Counted from the first letter of the stretch, positions 21,341 to 34,136 are shown. The stretch: DNA of 64,000 bases from Balaenoptera acutorostrata (GCF_949987535.1 NC_080075.1:4014606-4078605), one strand, 5' to 3'. The notes: generated from the letters alone by a model not told the origin. A program made the numbers and translations.

Positions 21341-24300
21341 TATTTTTTTATTCCACAGAGGTCATTTTAATTCAAATAGAACTCTGAATTTCTACATTAC
21401 CAATGTCTTAAAGAAGACATCATTCCTCTGTTTTAACTGGCTCTTTAGTCCTTGAATCTGAAAACGATTCCCCCAATTACCACTATGACTTCTATGTACC
21501 CATGTCTCTCCGTGGCGTCAGTGTCCCTGTGAAACAGGCACTGCAAACACAAAAGAAGGAGCCTGTTAAACTGGGATCCCACTTTATAGGTAGAATAAAA
21601 ACAATACTGTCATCATTTTGTATTTTAAATCTTACTATTATAGAATATTGCAACTTCCTTCTCACAGACAAAAGGAATAATTTATATTTATTTAAATTCA
21701 CAATCAGCATTTCCAATGACAATTACTAGACACTTGGGATTTCTGAAAAAAAACAAAGAAGGAAAAGTATTTTCAAAGTCAGATATTGAACATTTTGGCT
21801 AAAATGAATAATGAACATGTGTTCTGAATGTAATTTAAGGTATACCCAATCCTTTCTCGATGACTCTTAGACTGTGACCCAAGGACAACACCTTAATTCC
21901 TAAGAGATCAATAACTTTGCGTGACTGTGGTTTTGTATGAAGCAACTCAAACTGAACACTTGTTATAGCATTAATGTTAATTATCTATAATAGTGAAGGA
22001 ATTATTACAGTAAATACAAGTGGTAGGTCCAATTTTGTTCTTTTAGTCATTTAGCATTTTTCTGTAATGCATTTTGTGGGTGGAAATTAGGGTTTGTAGA
22101 TTATTATAACCATGAGTCAAGGTATGAAGACCAACAGAAAAATAAAAAATATAAGTTGTTAGCAAAAGTGACAACCTCTAAAACCTATTATTTTAGTTAT
22201 AAGCTTTTAAAAAAAGAGAAATAATATTTGATAGTCTATGCTTAAAAATCCATTTCATTTTTGTCTCTATGGTTTAATTCTAATACTTTCCACTTGCAGT
22301 TATACCCAGATAAATGCCAAAAGTTAACCTAAGCATTTTAGTTTAATAAGGAAATGTGTTTATATTGTTATTTGAATGAGTGTTTTCCTAATTTGGGGAC
22401 TTTTTAAGATGAAAAGTAATATATGCAGAGTACATTGTATTATGAGAATCTGGGAACTGCCAGATTCTGTGAGAGAAGAATGAGCTGCATCAGCCCTAAA
22501 ATGGATATAAAGTCCAACTGAACTCTTCATACATTTGCTGGTTTCTCTTCCACATGAAATACACTAACTTCATTTGCTTGTACAGAAATACCTTTGAGCT
22601 ATGAAGGCAAGTGGTTTGGCTAGAAGTGTTTCCTCTTATAACTTTATAGATTAGAATGATAAAGAATTTAACTATGTCAGTCAAACAAGGAAACAAGATG
22701 GATGACAACTACAAAATTTTCAAAGTAGTAGTTCTATATAATGTCAAAACAGACCATTAAGATGAGGTAGTTACATTTGAATCACAAATTGTTGTTCATC
22801 CTGCCTTTGCCAGATATTCCTCTTTCTTTTTTTAAAGATAAGCTCATGTGATTCAAACAATTCAGTTTCATGATCACAATCAAGTATCATGCAGAGAGGA
22901 AGGGATTAAAACTAGATGCCTGAATGCCTTGTCTATGTATCCAGCAATCTGCCCACCAAGCCACACTTTCTCTAACACTCTGCTGTGTATCTTCAGAAAA
23001 TACAATATCCTGTCTATTCCCAAGTTATGCCCTCACGGAAAGGAGGGTTGTGTTGAGGTATGTAAGGCAAGGTGGAGAGAAAAACACTAGCTGAAATTTT
23101 TCAGACCTTAAACAGCTCTAATTTATTAGCTTGAGTTCTGAGAAAAGGCTCATCCCTGTCATTATCCAAAAACTATTCTGCTCCCACGTGTGCTGTTCCA
23201 AGTTATTTTGAAAGCAATTTTGCATAATTTTAGTTATTTGTGAAAAGATCTGACCTTGAAATAAAGAATCTCTGAAAAAGTGAATAAAAGAAAATTTGAA
23301 TGTCCACAAATGCTTAATAAAACAGAATTTTTCCAAATGGTATACCAAATTATTTTATTTAAACTTCATTTTCGACTATAATAATGTTGATTAACATAAT
23401 CAACATTATTATAATAATGTTGATTTTATCATTACTGTTACTACTATTGACTAATATAATAATCGTAGGAAGACAATATTTAGAAGACTTAAAATTTCTA
23501 CCAAATCAATATCAGCAGAAAAATGGAGTGCTTTTTTAAAATTTTACTAGTACAAATAAGAACCACTAAACAAAATGCTTTGAAGAAAATTAAGCATGAC
23601 AGTTTTCAGCTGCAGTTATATTTATTTTTCAACTTTGCCTTTAATATTTTTCTTTACACATTATACCCTTTAGATTTCTAAAAAAACAAATGAAAAACCC
23701 AGTCTTATGAGTGTGAAGAACAGACAGCTCATTATTATGATATTTAGACATTCTAGATGTTTTTCACATCAAAAGATAAATTTGAAGGCTTAAAATATAA
23801 TATCTTGTTAGTCATCTTTCATGAGCGCACTGTTCCCTACGAAAACGTGAACATCGTTAGGAAGGGACCTCCACACTAAGTACAGGGGAACTTCACTAGG
23901 GACACAAGTAGGAAAGTGGAGAAAAGAAGGAGGGAAAGTTGGGAAATCTAACAAAGTCTCCACTATCACGTTAATTAATTAATTGTAGATATATCTTCCA
24001 TAGAATCTGCAAAATAGTAATCACTACCTCTCATACACATGTGGAGATACCTAAAATTTTATGTACCTAAAGGCAAGTGGATGAATGCTTTTCCATGAGG
24101 ATGGCATATAATCCCCCTTTTGCAGGGCACTTCTTAGAGAATTGCAAACTTCTTTGTCTTCAATTCTTTCCTAAGACGCATGTGTTCCAACATGGGTTAA
24201 TGATTCAATGCACTCCATCTTTGCTAAATATTTCATAATAAAATTTGGTCATCTTAGCCAACAAAAGAAAAGAAAGCTCCAACTAATCATCCTAACCAAC

Positions 24301-24670
24301 CACCTGTTAGTTGAGTGCACTTTATGATTATCTTGTTGTTTCTTCACATTGGTCATCTGGTCAACCATAAATGTTTCTTTAATCAATCATGGAGTAGATG
24401 AATGATTAGTAAAATGAGAATATTTTGAGGAGCATTTGGTATTTTTTTTGGCCTTTCCCTCATTCAAGAATCTACACACTACATTTGAAAAAGAAAAGGC
24501 TTATGGATTATTTTCTTGGACTTTTAAATGTTCTGAATGAAGATACAGATCTGGAAAAGTTGTGACAATTTTCATGACATTATCTGGTAAGCTGCTTCAA
24601 TGCTTTTGGTAAAGAAGCAGTACATAATTACATAGATAAGTATATAGATAAAATATCACAATCTGATATT
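21341..24670. other. Unique AT-rich DNA, no gene seen
   Basis: No exon, RNA gene or strong repeat copy seen. It contains a short perfect palindrome at 23377-23413, listed separately. Confidence 0.45.
23377..23413. repeat. Perfect 17-bp inverted repeat with 3-nt loop
   Basis: Arm 23377-23393 (TATAATAATGTTGATTA) is the exact reverse complement of 23397-23413, around the loop ACA. A third partial copy of 'ataataatgttgatt' follows at 23411-23425. A cruciform or hairpin is possible; AT-rich palindromes like this also arise from template switching. Confidence 0.9.
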
Positions 24671-24679
24671 GCTCTGTAA

Positions 24680-24785
24680 GTATTTCAAGTCTTTTTCCAA
24701 ATTGACTGCAACCCCTGACATCTAAAGCACAGTGCTCAGAACAAAGTAGCCTCTCAATAAATATATGCTGATTAAAGATGAATGT
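24680..24785 (+). repeat. L2/MIR 3' end fragment, sense
   Basis: 'aaagcacagtgctcagaaca' and 'agcctctcaataaatatatg' resemble the shared L2/MIR tail ('gcacagtgcctggcacatagtaggcgctcaataaat'). Short and old. Confidence 0.55.
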
Positions 24786-26340
24786 ACAAATGCTTCAAAA
24801 AGTAACAAGTAATGTGTATAGGGTGATGTTAATGTACATTTTCATCATGATAATAATTATGATGCCAATCACAGGATTTTATCAACCAGGTGGAAAAACA
24901 ATAATATTGACATCTTGCTAGTGTATAAGAAAATCAGTATTGGTGTAAATGAAATACTCCTATATAAGAGTGTTTCACTGTTTTATTTTATCTTAAAATT
25001 GGGCATGATTAAAGTAATGAGTGGTTTAATAGAAATCCCAATTCTAAAAAAATCCTACACAAACACAGAAACAACGTTTAATTCTTCTGTAACAGCATTG
25101 GATCTCAGCTAGAAGCAGCATTCTTACATGTTTGGACAGAAAACAGCACTTCATTTATAAATAATGTTTTTATTTAAATAATCCTGAATTAAAATGAAAC
25201 CTTTGGCCTTGCTAGTAATTAAACAGCAGTGCTTTACACTAGTCTTATTCTAAACATGCAGACAGAGAAAAACACTTTGCAAATAAAAGTATACACAAGC
25301 TGCAATGTTTGGGTCTATTAGGAAGAACACCTGCAAAGCTTTTACTTCCCCACTTAGGCTTTTTTTAGTGGACTGAAGTGTAATAATATTCTTGTCCCCA
25401 TATGGGAACCAGAGATTAGTCCTAACTAAAACACCCCACACCCTTAGCTACCTGGGACCAATTGAGGAACCTCAGCTTAACTGATGTGAGAGCTGGCATG
25501 AGAGGCACTTGAAGCAGCTGGCCACATGGGGCATCAAGAGAGAAGGGCACTCATGAGGCCAAATACGCCCTGTGCTTGATTGTCTCCTACGGAGGTGGAA
25601 GAAAAGTCACTGTTCAGGGTGGCCCTATTCAATCTCATACAGCTGGTGGAAAAGGCTGAGTCTCTAGCTTGAAATCCCCAAGGGGCTCTGGCCCCGTGGT
25701 CCCCTGAGCCTGACAGCAGCCATCTGAGCAGGACTCCTACCAGCCACATTCAAGAATAGTAAGAGGGAGTGTTTAAGGCTTCTTGGCCCTGAGGTGCAGA
25801 GACACACGGAGATGCACACTTGTTTTTCTCCTTGTGAGGTGTGGTTTATACTTTGCCCTTTCACCCTCAGAAACTTTTCTTGTCGAGGTCCAGAGGAAAC
25901 GAGAAAAATAGCTGCTTGAATTTCCCCCCCAGTACTGTGGATGATCACTCCGTTAGTAAATGGATTGCATAGAGCAAAAAGGCTGCTTAAAATCAGATGC
26001 TAATAGTCAATGTCCTTTGACCCGGAAGTGCTTGCTCAGGGACGACGTCATCACGCCTTAAGCTCAGTGAGTACAAGGTGGAGGCAGGGCCTCAAAATTC
26101 AGGCTTCTGAAGCTGGGAAACTGTATGAAATAAAGGTGTTTGCAGTTTAAAAACCTAAGATTGTATCATGCTTATTTTTAGATGTATGTTGTGAACTACC
26201 TTCCTTTAGTCACAAAGACACTAGAATTTAGGTTCAGAGCAGGACAGGGAAAGCCCAGAAGCAGCTCCTTGCAAACACACCCCTGGCATCTCTCACAGGC
26301 TTTTTGTCTTGATCCCCTGCAAACAAGTCTCCAAATCATA
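24786..26340. other. Unique DNA with a GC-richer block
   Basis: 25440-26110 is clearly GC-richer than its flanks and has no repeat family I recognise. It contains 'gggacgacgtcatcacg' near 26039, a CRE-like half site, and ends in an AATAAA-like 'gaaataaaggtg'. No long frame or splice structure is supported, so the meaning of the composition change is open. Confidence 0.4.
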
Positions 26341-26640
26341 TTCATGTAGGACTACAGCTGGCTTCTGTCTAGCCTAATAATTTTTTCTTATGCAGTTAGC
26401 AGAATGATCTTTCTCACTTAATCAGATCCCCAGTTTCCTGCTTAAAATTTTCCAATAGTTTTTCATTTATATCATTATACATTGAAAAAAAAATAGTTTT
26501 TCACTCAGTCCCTGCTTCTGTAGCCTCATTTTTTGGTGTTTTATCTTAATCTCCTCGTCTTCAGTTAACCTTTGCAGCAATCCAAGTGGAAGTGCGCTGT
26601 GTGAAGTTCATTGTCTCAGGTTCCTTTAACATTTCTATGT
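26341..26640 (+). repeat. L2 LINE fragment, sense
   Basis: 'gcagaatgatctttctcact', 'taatcagatccccagtttcc' and 'tgcttaaaattttccaatag' follow the sense L2 order ('agtgatctttctaaaa...ctgatcatgtcactcccctgcttaaaacccttcaatgg'). Diverged. Confidence 0.65.
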
Positions 26641-27530
26641 TTTTGCACATACGGAGTCCTTTAATATATCAGTTATGTTGAATCTTGGCTGCAGAATAGA
26701 ATTTTAAAAAACCTCAATAAAACAAAAAACAAGGATTTACATCAGAATTGCTAATTTATTTATTCAGGGACAAGGCCTGGACGTTGGAGTTTTTTAATAC
26801 TCCTGGATTCTTAGGTGCATTTACAACTGAGACTTCCTCCTTTAAATATCTGTATTTCCAAGTTCACCAGTATAACTTTGGTCATTCTAACGATCCCAAC
26901 GTTAAAATTAAATACAAAATGGAGACGAGACTTGAAAATTCCCTGAGCAGGCAAAAAACATTTAAGCCACGTAAGCAAAACCAAATCTAGCTTATGTCAT
27001 GAACGTAAGTGAAACTTAGCTTAGGTTATTTCTTATGAATGCCTCTGACAATCATAGAATAAACTTGTCATCTTCCTAAAAATGGTATGAGGTAATGACT
27101 TTTAACCAACTCCCTGCTGTCTGGAAATGCCCATGGTAATAACCAATCATTGTAACAACTTCTTCATTTTCACTTTATGAGCCATCCTGTAACTTCATGC
27201 CCTTGAGATTCATATCAGTCTTTGAATTGGGAAGCTTCCAGTTTATGAACTATTCTTATACGCACAATAAACTGTTACTAAATAACTATTTATTAATTTC
27301 ATGGTTTTAATTTTGCTATTTCGGGATTTTCAACAACTTCCTTCCCCCAGTCCATGCTAGAGCCAGCTCTATGATTTTCCCATATCACTCTGTATTTATA
27401 TCCCCCCCACGTGGCACTTAGAATGTTATTTATCGCGATCGTATGTCTTTGTTTCTCTTCCCCACCAGAATATGGATTCTTTGTATCCATAGTACCTAGT
27501 ACACAGTAATTTTTAAAGTTGTACAAGTGA
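26641..27530. other. Unique DNA, no gene seen
   Basis: No confident repeat or exon. An 80-codon plus-strand frame at 26748-26990 has no recognisable family. Confidence 0.4.
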
Positions 27531-27534
27531 GGGC

Positions 27535-28760
27535 AGCTCAACAAATATTTGTTGAGTGTCACCGGTATATCACTCACTCTGCTAGTTTCTTGGTCTACAC
27601 GCAATCCCTGGTATTTGAGGCTTAGTAGGGGAGATAGTAATTTAACCAAATCATTATGCAATCAAATAGTTGATAGCAATCTAAGGTACAGAAGGAAAAA
27701 CATAACTTTTGTATGTCAGTGAAGGTTTCCATAAAGAATTGCATTTATGTTTAGAATTAAAAGATGAGTAGTGTTTTCCTAGACTCAGTGGAAGCAACAG
27801 TGTTCCCAGCAGCAGGAATAGGGTATTATTAAAGTGAATTTACAGTGAGTGAAAAGGAGAGTAGTGAGAGATGGGGCCACTGGTGTCAGCAAGAAACAGG
27901 TCACAGAGGGCCTCACAGGCTATGGTAAAGGCCACTGAATTTCATCCCAAGAATAATGGGAAGATGCATGTGTCAATCAAAGCTCAGTCTGAAAAACAAA
28001 CAAACAAACAAACAAAAAATTTCACTTGTTTCCAACTGAAGCATTTATTACTGAAAATTCATAGTGTTAAAGAAGAATGAGGAAAGCATAAAGGGGATAG
28101 TGAGGCAACCTATAGGTTTGGTGCGGTTGGAAGACACTACTTACCATTAGGCTGAAAGGATACAGGGAACAGGTGGTGAGACAGAGCTTCTGATGCAAGA
28201 GAAAGCCATGGCTGGCATTCCTGGTGTTAACTGGGGCCACAGAGGAAGTGACAATTGGATGGAAGCTGGAATTACGTTTCCATTTTCATAACCTACTGTG
28301 AAACCAACCAGGAAGAATGAAGCCAAGGAAATAGTTCCCTGTGATAAAGATCAGCAGAGAAAATGTTGAGAATGGATCTAATAGCAAATTAACTCTAGTG
28401 TCCATATGACATAAGTAGAGGACAGCAAGAGTAGAGCAGAGTTGTGGAGGTTTCTACTGCAATGAAGGAGGAGGAAGGCTGAACGAAGATGTTGGCAGTA
28501 GTGATGGAGAGAAATGCCTGTGTTTGAAATATATTTAAGAGGCAGGTAGAAGCAGCAGGGAACATTTCTTGAAGGGAGAGAATTTGGACTTTGTTCTTTA
28601 TGTGATGGGGAGTCCCCCCAGGTTTTTGATCAGAGGAGACAGAGGTAGTGCCATCCATTTGATGTAAATTGAATGGATGAGACACCCAAGACAGGGAAAC
28701 CTGTTAAAAGGTTATTACAATAGATCAAGCAGTAAGAATATCAATGTATCAAGGTGAACA
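27535..28760 (-). repeat. L2 LINE fragments, antisense
   Basis: Begins with the antisense L2 end ('ctcaacaaatatttgttgag'), then 'aggggagatagtaatttaac', 'gagggcctcacaggctatgg' and 'taaaggccactgaatttcat'. A second stretch holds 'gatggggagtccccccaggt', 'ttttgatcagaggagacaga' and 'aaaggttattacaatagatc'. These are typical inner L2 phrases on the minus strand, so one or two old copies cover most of the interval. An (AAAC)n patch lies near 27993-28016. Confidence 0.6.
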
Positions 28761-29350
28761 ACAAAACAAGCAGGAAAAAGAAAGAATAAGAGCAAAGCCT
28801 GAAGTTAATTTTATTTAGTTAAAAAATGAGTATGGAAATAAAACTGATTTTTAAAAAACCCTTCCCAATGTATTTTATTAATTTAATAATATCTGGGCTC
28901 AATAAAAGTAATTTTATTAGCTTTATTGTTTGCAAGCCCAGAATCAACTGACATTTTGTACACAGGCTAGTTCATTTGATTGATTTCATTCTCAGCATAG
29001 ATGAGCAAACATCAAGCCCTAATGACCACATGTGATTAATTCCCAATTTATTCACTTTGATAGTATTTGTCAAATGCCAAAAGGGTGTTTTTATTTTTAG
29101 ATGCTAAGAAAATGAATACACAAAATCGTATGTATAAAATTTTCCTCTTTAACTTAGGTTTGAAGTAATATGTATCTGGCTAAAAAGACACAATTTTCCA
29201 GAGACCCATAAAAATCTTGTAATTCATTAGACCAGAAGTCAGTGGTCTCCAGAGTTTTAGAGCATGAGGGCCCCATGATAATACCAATTTTTATTTTGTT
29301 ATTTTTCTCATTTAATATTTAATATTTGAATTTTATTAGGTCAGTTCCCT
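28761..29350. other. Unique AT-rich DNA, no gene seen
   Basis: Nothing recognisable as a gene or confident repeat. Confidence 0.4.
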
Positions 29351-29355
29351 CATCC

Positions 29356-29490
29356 TTTATTCAACAAATATTTATTGAGTATTTTTTTAATGTCAGCATC
29401 TGTGCTGGGCTTTCAGGATATAAAACTGAATAAAATAAACAAAAATGCTTGCCCAGGTAGAATTTACATTCTAGTTCTCAATTAATGTTT
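29356..29490 (-). repeat. L2 LINE 3' end, antisense
   Basis: 'cctttattcaacaaatattt', 'attgagtatttttttaatgt', 'ctgtgctgggctttcaggat' and 'tagaatttacattctagttc' are the antisense L2 terminus in order. Confidence 0.75.
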
Positions 29491-29942
29491 AGTGGGTATG
29501 TGAAATAATAGAATCCCTTCCAAAAACTTCTTGATGAAGTCTTGATGAAAATTTTAATATAGGAAGATATTTTAGAACCATTATTTCAACTCAATTTCTA
29601 TAAAAGAAAGGAAATACAGCTTAAGAAGACAATATCAGAAGCTGAGCATATTTCCTTGGTTCTTCATATTATGCTTTCTCTACAATGTTATCAGTTTTAC
29701 AAATACATGGATGACATCACTGAGGTTAAGAGACAATAAAATATCCGTTTACATTCATTCTAAATCTTTTCTGTATGACTGTAAAGTATGCACCCAGAAA
29801 ACCAGGCCTTGTAGTCACTGAGTCACCTCTTTATTACATGACTAAATTCTATATTTTATTATCCTGCCCATTGCATTTTATATATTGAAAAAATAAAAAT
29901 ACTAGTAATCTATGTTTTATTTTAACTTATTTTTTTTTTTTG

Positions 29943-29958
29943 AAAAGTAAGAGCCTGG
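29943..29958. repeat. 5' target-site duplication of CHR SINE
   Basis: AAAAGTAAGAGCCTGG, 16 bp, repeated without mismatch at 30265-30280. It proves insertion by retrotransposition and fixes the SINE borders. Confidence 0.9.
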
Positions 29959-30264
29959 GGCTTCCCTGGTGGCGCAGTGGTTGAGAACCTGCCTGCTAAT
30001 GCAGGAGACGCAGGTTCGGGCCCTGGCCTGGGAAGATCCCACGTGCCGCGGAGCGGCTGGGCCCGTGAGCCACAGTTGCTGGGCCTGCGCGTCTGGAGCC
30101 TGTGCTCCGTAGCGGGAGAGGCCGCGATGGTGAGAGGCCCGCGCACCGCGATGAAGAGTGGTCCCCACTTGCCACAACTAGAGAAAGCCCTCGCACAGAA
30201 ACGAAGACCCAACACAGCCAAAAATAAATAAATAAATTAATTAATTAATTTAAAAGAAAAAAAA
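29959..30264 (+). mobile_element. CHR-type tRNA-derived SINE (cetacean/hippo)
   Basis: About 306 bp. The tRNA-like head starts GGGGCTTCCCTGG, with A box TGGCGCAGTGG at 29970-29980 and B box GGTTCGGGCCC at 30013-30023, the internal RNA polymerase III promoter. The tRNA-unrelated body includes 'agatcccacgtgccgcggag', 'cggctgggcccgtgagccac' and 'gagaggcccgcgcaccgcga', and the tail is (AAAT)n/(TTAA)n then poly(A). SINEs of this kind are mobilised by L1 proteins. Many CpG sites survive and the flanking duplication is perfect, so the copy is fairly young. The family is the strongest evidence that the host is a cetacean or close relative; subfamily not assigned. Confidence 0.88.
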
Positions 30265-30280
30265 AAAAGTAAGAGCCTGG
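30265..30280. repeat. 3' target-site duplication of CHR SINE
   Basis: Exact copy of 29943-29958, directly after the A-rich SINE tail. Confidence 0.9.
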
Positions 30281-30746
30281 TTAAAAACAAAAGTATAAGT
30301 TAATCCTGAGCTATTTTTGTGGCTTGCAAAAATATTCCCAAATTTGACAAAGTTTATAATACCATATTTTCTGAGCAAAGCATTGTCTGGGTAGATTTTG
30401 CACCTGGTGTAAGTAGAATTAATTAATAATATGAAAAACAAATTAAAATGTTATTAACAATTGCTTCCATTCTTACTTTCATAATGGTCGTATATTAGGA
30501 GTTAAGAAAAAATAAGAACTTAGAATTATCTTTAAATATCTTTTTATTCACTTTATTAAATACATAATCTTTTATGAAGAGATATCCTATATTTATCATA
30601 TGATCCAAATGAGTGGCAAAAATTCTCCAATTAGTTTTATGTGCTTTTATTCTATTTATTGTACCTTATTGAGGATATGTGCACTTGAAATTGTGGTATT
30701 GAACTTAAAGTTCTGGAGACATATCAGACACTGCTCTAAGTGAAGG

Positions 30747-30748
<2 letters not shown>

Positions 30749-30788
<40 letters not shown>
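30749..30788 (+). repeat. (GT)20 microsatellite
   Basis: Uninterrupted dinucleotide run of about 40 bp, followed by 'tattttacacacacg', whose ACACACAC can pair back with the run. Likely length-polymorphic. Confidence 0.95.
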
Positions 30789-30790
<2 letters not shown>

Positions 30791-30819
30791 TTTACACACA
30801 CGTAAGCTAATCTATTAAA

Positions 30820-30970
30820 TTAGGTCCAGTGCAATAAACCCATGAGTTAGGTACTTTGTTACAGCTTGAAAGAAGTAAGGCACAAGAAGGCCAAATTATA
30901 GATGTTAGCTGAGCTAAGATTCTATCACAGAGTGTGCATCTGTAGTGTTTCTACACCACACTATCTCTAA
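30820..30970 (-). repeat. MIR SINE fragment, antisense
   Basis: 'aataaacccatgagttaggt', 'actttgttacagcttgaaag', 'aagtaaggcacaagaagg' and 'agtgtttctacaccacacta' follow the antisense MIR order ('caacaaccctatgaggtaggtact...gaggaaactgaggcacagag'). Diverged. Confidence 0.5.
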
Positions 30971-31429
30971 AAGAGGTGGGCTCTGAAGACCTCATTTTAG
31001 AACATGGAAAAGAAGAGACCTTTTAACACATACTAAAAAGCCAAGCATTCCAATTTGCTCCTGTAGAAAACAAACATGGATATGTATAATAAATAATCGG
31101 AAGGAATCTTAAACCTTATTCTTTCCTACTCTTCAGTGATAAAATAAATGAAACCAGCCTTCAAGAGGAAAATTTAGAGCGACTCTCCCTGAAAAGCCTC
31201 ACTCTCTGAAAATATTTATTTAGGAAAGTCCAATCAAGATGGAGGAAATGATGGATCACAGAAATATATAGGTGTAAGGCAGAAATGAGATAACCAAGAC
31301 CAAGCTGGAAAGAAAAAAATAAGTCCACGACACAAGGTATGGAACAAGGAAGTTTTTCTGTAGACAGACAAACTATAGTGTATCTTGAGTGGGAATGCTT
31401 CTGTTTCATTTCTTTGATGAATGTTTGGT

Positions 31430-31685
31430 CAGTATCAAAAAGGAACCATGCACTGGTGATAGAGCAGTAACAAGGAAAATACTAGCTCCACTGTCTTCAT
31501 GGATCTTGCTTTCATTAAGTAAGGTGGGCAATGAAAAATGAACAAAATGATATATGACATAATACCAGACAATGATAAGTTCTATGAAGAAATATAAAAC
31601 AGGGTGATGAGAGATAGTGAGTAAGGTGGTGTTTAACACAAATTGTCCGGGAAAGACTATCAGACAAGGTGTCATAAACAAATAC
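31430..31685 (-). repeat. L2 LINE fragment, antisense
   Basis: 'cactgtcttcatggatcttg', 'agacaatgataagttctatg', 'aagaaatataaaacagggtg' and 'tgtccgggaaagactatcag' match inner L2 phrases on the minus strand ('cctgccctcatggagctt...gataagtgctatgaagaaa'). Confidence 0.65.
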
Positions 31686-31689
31686 ATAA

Positions 31690-33410
31690 TTGTACAGTGA
31701 AAATTACAAAATACTCCAAAGAAAAATGAAAGAGGATCTAAATATTGGAGTGATATACAAAATTTCTTGATTAGGAGAATATTATATTAATATAATCTAA
31801 TAACTATTCTTCCAAAATTTATCCATAAATTCAACACAATTTTAATCAAAGTGCCATACAGCTTTTTTCTTTTTTTTTTAGTGGTGTAGTAATTGACAAG
31901 CTGATTCTGCAAATTACTTGGGAATGCAAAGCACCTAGAATAGCCAACATAATTCTGAAAACAAACAAAATTTGAAACTGACACTACCTAATCAAGACTT
32001 ACTACAAAGCTGAGGTAATCAATAGTGTGTGGTATTGGTGTAAGAATAGACATATATATTAATGAATAGAATACAGAGTCCAGAAATAGACCCACATATA
32101 TTGTCATTTTTGATAGTGATGCCGATATAATTCGATGAGGAAAAAGGATTGTCTTTTTCAGCCAATAGTGATGGATAACTCAAGATCTACCTGGAAAAAC
32201 AAACTTAACCATTACCACACACTCTACATGACAATTAACTTGAAATAGTTTATAGTCCCAGGTGGAAAATATAAAACTGGAAAAAATTCTGGAGAAAACA
32301 TGACAGAATATCTTTGCAAACTTTAAGTAGGCAATAATTTCTTAGATAAGAAAAAAAAGCACAAGGAAGAAAATTGATAAATTTCATTGTATTAAAATTT
32401 TAAAAGTTGGCTTTCAAAATACATCATTCAAATGAAAAAACCAAGGATGCTCACTAGAAGAAAATATTCATGTATTCATATATATGTATATATGAAAAAG
32501 GATATGTATCTAGAATGTTTAAAGAACCATTACAACTCAATATTTGGATGAAAACCCAATTAAATATGGCAATGATTTGCACATATATTGTTGCAAAGAA
32601 TGTGTGCAAATGGCCAATGAGCATGGGAAAATGCTCAACATCTTTATCCTTAAGAGAAATGCAAGCTAAAGCCACAATGAGATGTCATTACACACCTACT
32701 AGGATGGCTACAATTTAAGATAATGACCATACTAAGTGTTGACAAGGATATAGAGCAACCACAACTCTTATACATTGTTGTGGGAAATGTAAAATGATAG
32801 AACTACTTGATAATCAATTTATCATTTCTATTATGCTAAATAATCACTTATGTTAAGGCCCAGTACCACCACTCCTAGATACTCACTCAAGATAAAGTAA
32901 AACATATGTCCACAAAACCTTGTACAAAAAGGTTTAAAGCAATTTAATTCATAATATTAAAAAATTGGAACAATGCAAATATTTGTCTCTAGGTAAATGC
33001 ATAAACTCTTTCATATAATGGAATAATACTCAGTAATAAAAAGAAACACATTTCTGATATGTGTAGCAACATGAATGAATTTCCAAAAAAATATTACATT
33101 GAAGTAAGAAGTCAGAACAATAAAGGCAAAACAAAATCATATCGTATAATTACCTTCGTGTCAAACTCTGTAATGACAGATCCATAGTGATGGTCAGTTG
33201 ATCAATGTCATTCTGGACTGGAGTTGGAGAACAACTGGGAAATGTCACAAGGGCATCTTTCGGGTGATAGAAATGCTTTATGTCTTAATTTTGCAGTGAT
33301 GATGACATTGGGTATATTCACTTGTCAAATCTCATTGATCGCCACAATTAAAATGTGTATGTTGTTTGTAAATTTTACCTCAATAAAGTTAATTAAAATA
33401 AAATCAACAA
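31690..33410 (+). repeat. Old L1M LINE, 3' end, sense
   Basis: The end of ORF2 and the 3' UTR of an ancient L1 in sense orientation. The frame at 32470-32718 still shows CSTSLSLREMQAKATMRCHY followed by TPTRMATI, the eroded counterpart of the ORF2p C-terminus (compare [20 protein letters not shown] in the young L1). Downstream are 'ggaataatactcagtaataa' and a tail 'aaagttaattaaaataaaat'. No functional frame. Confidence 0.82.
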
Positions 33411-34135
33411 TAATCTGGATTTTTTTTTAAGCCCATCTGCTTGAGGCATCAGGTAACTATCAAAACAATGAGGACCAGAGACATTCAAATCAGGAAGAGA
33501 AGATCAGCCAAGAGAGGGGAGCCTAATATTTTGTAATACTTTATGCCTTGATACATTTAATAATTCTAAAACTATGGATGTGAGATGGAAAAGCTGAGCA
33601 GAAAATAGCTTGAGAGCAACTCAGAAAGCAGAGTAGGGCCCTGAGCAGTCTCTAAAGGAAAGAATGAGATTTGAATCTCAGGTCCACCAAGTAAGAAGTG
33701 GTTGATAAATATCACAGGTTATAAATTGTAATCCTAAAAAAGGAATCAGATAAATCATAATGAGAAGAGTCCTTTTAAAGATTTAAATCTTTTGTCGCAT
33801 CAGCTCAATCTCAGATGATTTTTGCTAGCTGTAATGTCTGCTAAAATAAAAATAAATAAATAAATAAATCCTCTGTGGAGGACAATAAAGTCATCCAGTG
33901 TCTCAAACTAAATCTACAATTTTTCATACACAGTGACAGGCATTCACTAAAGATAACCAAGTATGGGGGGAAAAAAAGTTAAGCAACAGAGACAGATGTA
34001 TAACATAGTTCACACTTTGGGGTAATCAGTCCCGTTCTTTAAATGACTATGATGAATGAACATGTTTAAAAAGTAAAACAAAATTTGGAGAATTCAGGGA
34101 AAACTTCAAATGGATATTCTGTATCTGACATGAAC
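33411..34135. other. Unique DNA, no gene seen
   Basis: An (AAAT)n patch lies near 33844-33868. Nothing else is recognised. Confidence 0.4.
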
Positions 34136-34136
34136 T

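Noticed and set aside
29977..30231. 84-codon plus-strand and several minus-strand frames in the CHR SINE
   Set aside because: They arise from the GC-rich SINE body, a polymerase III-derived noncoding repeat.
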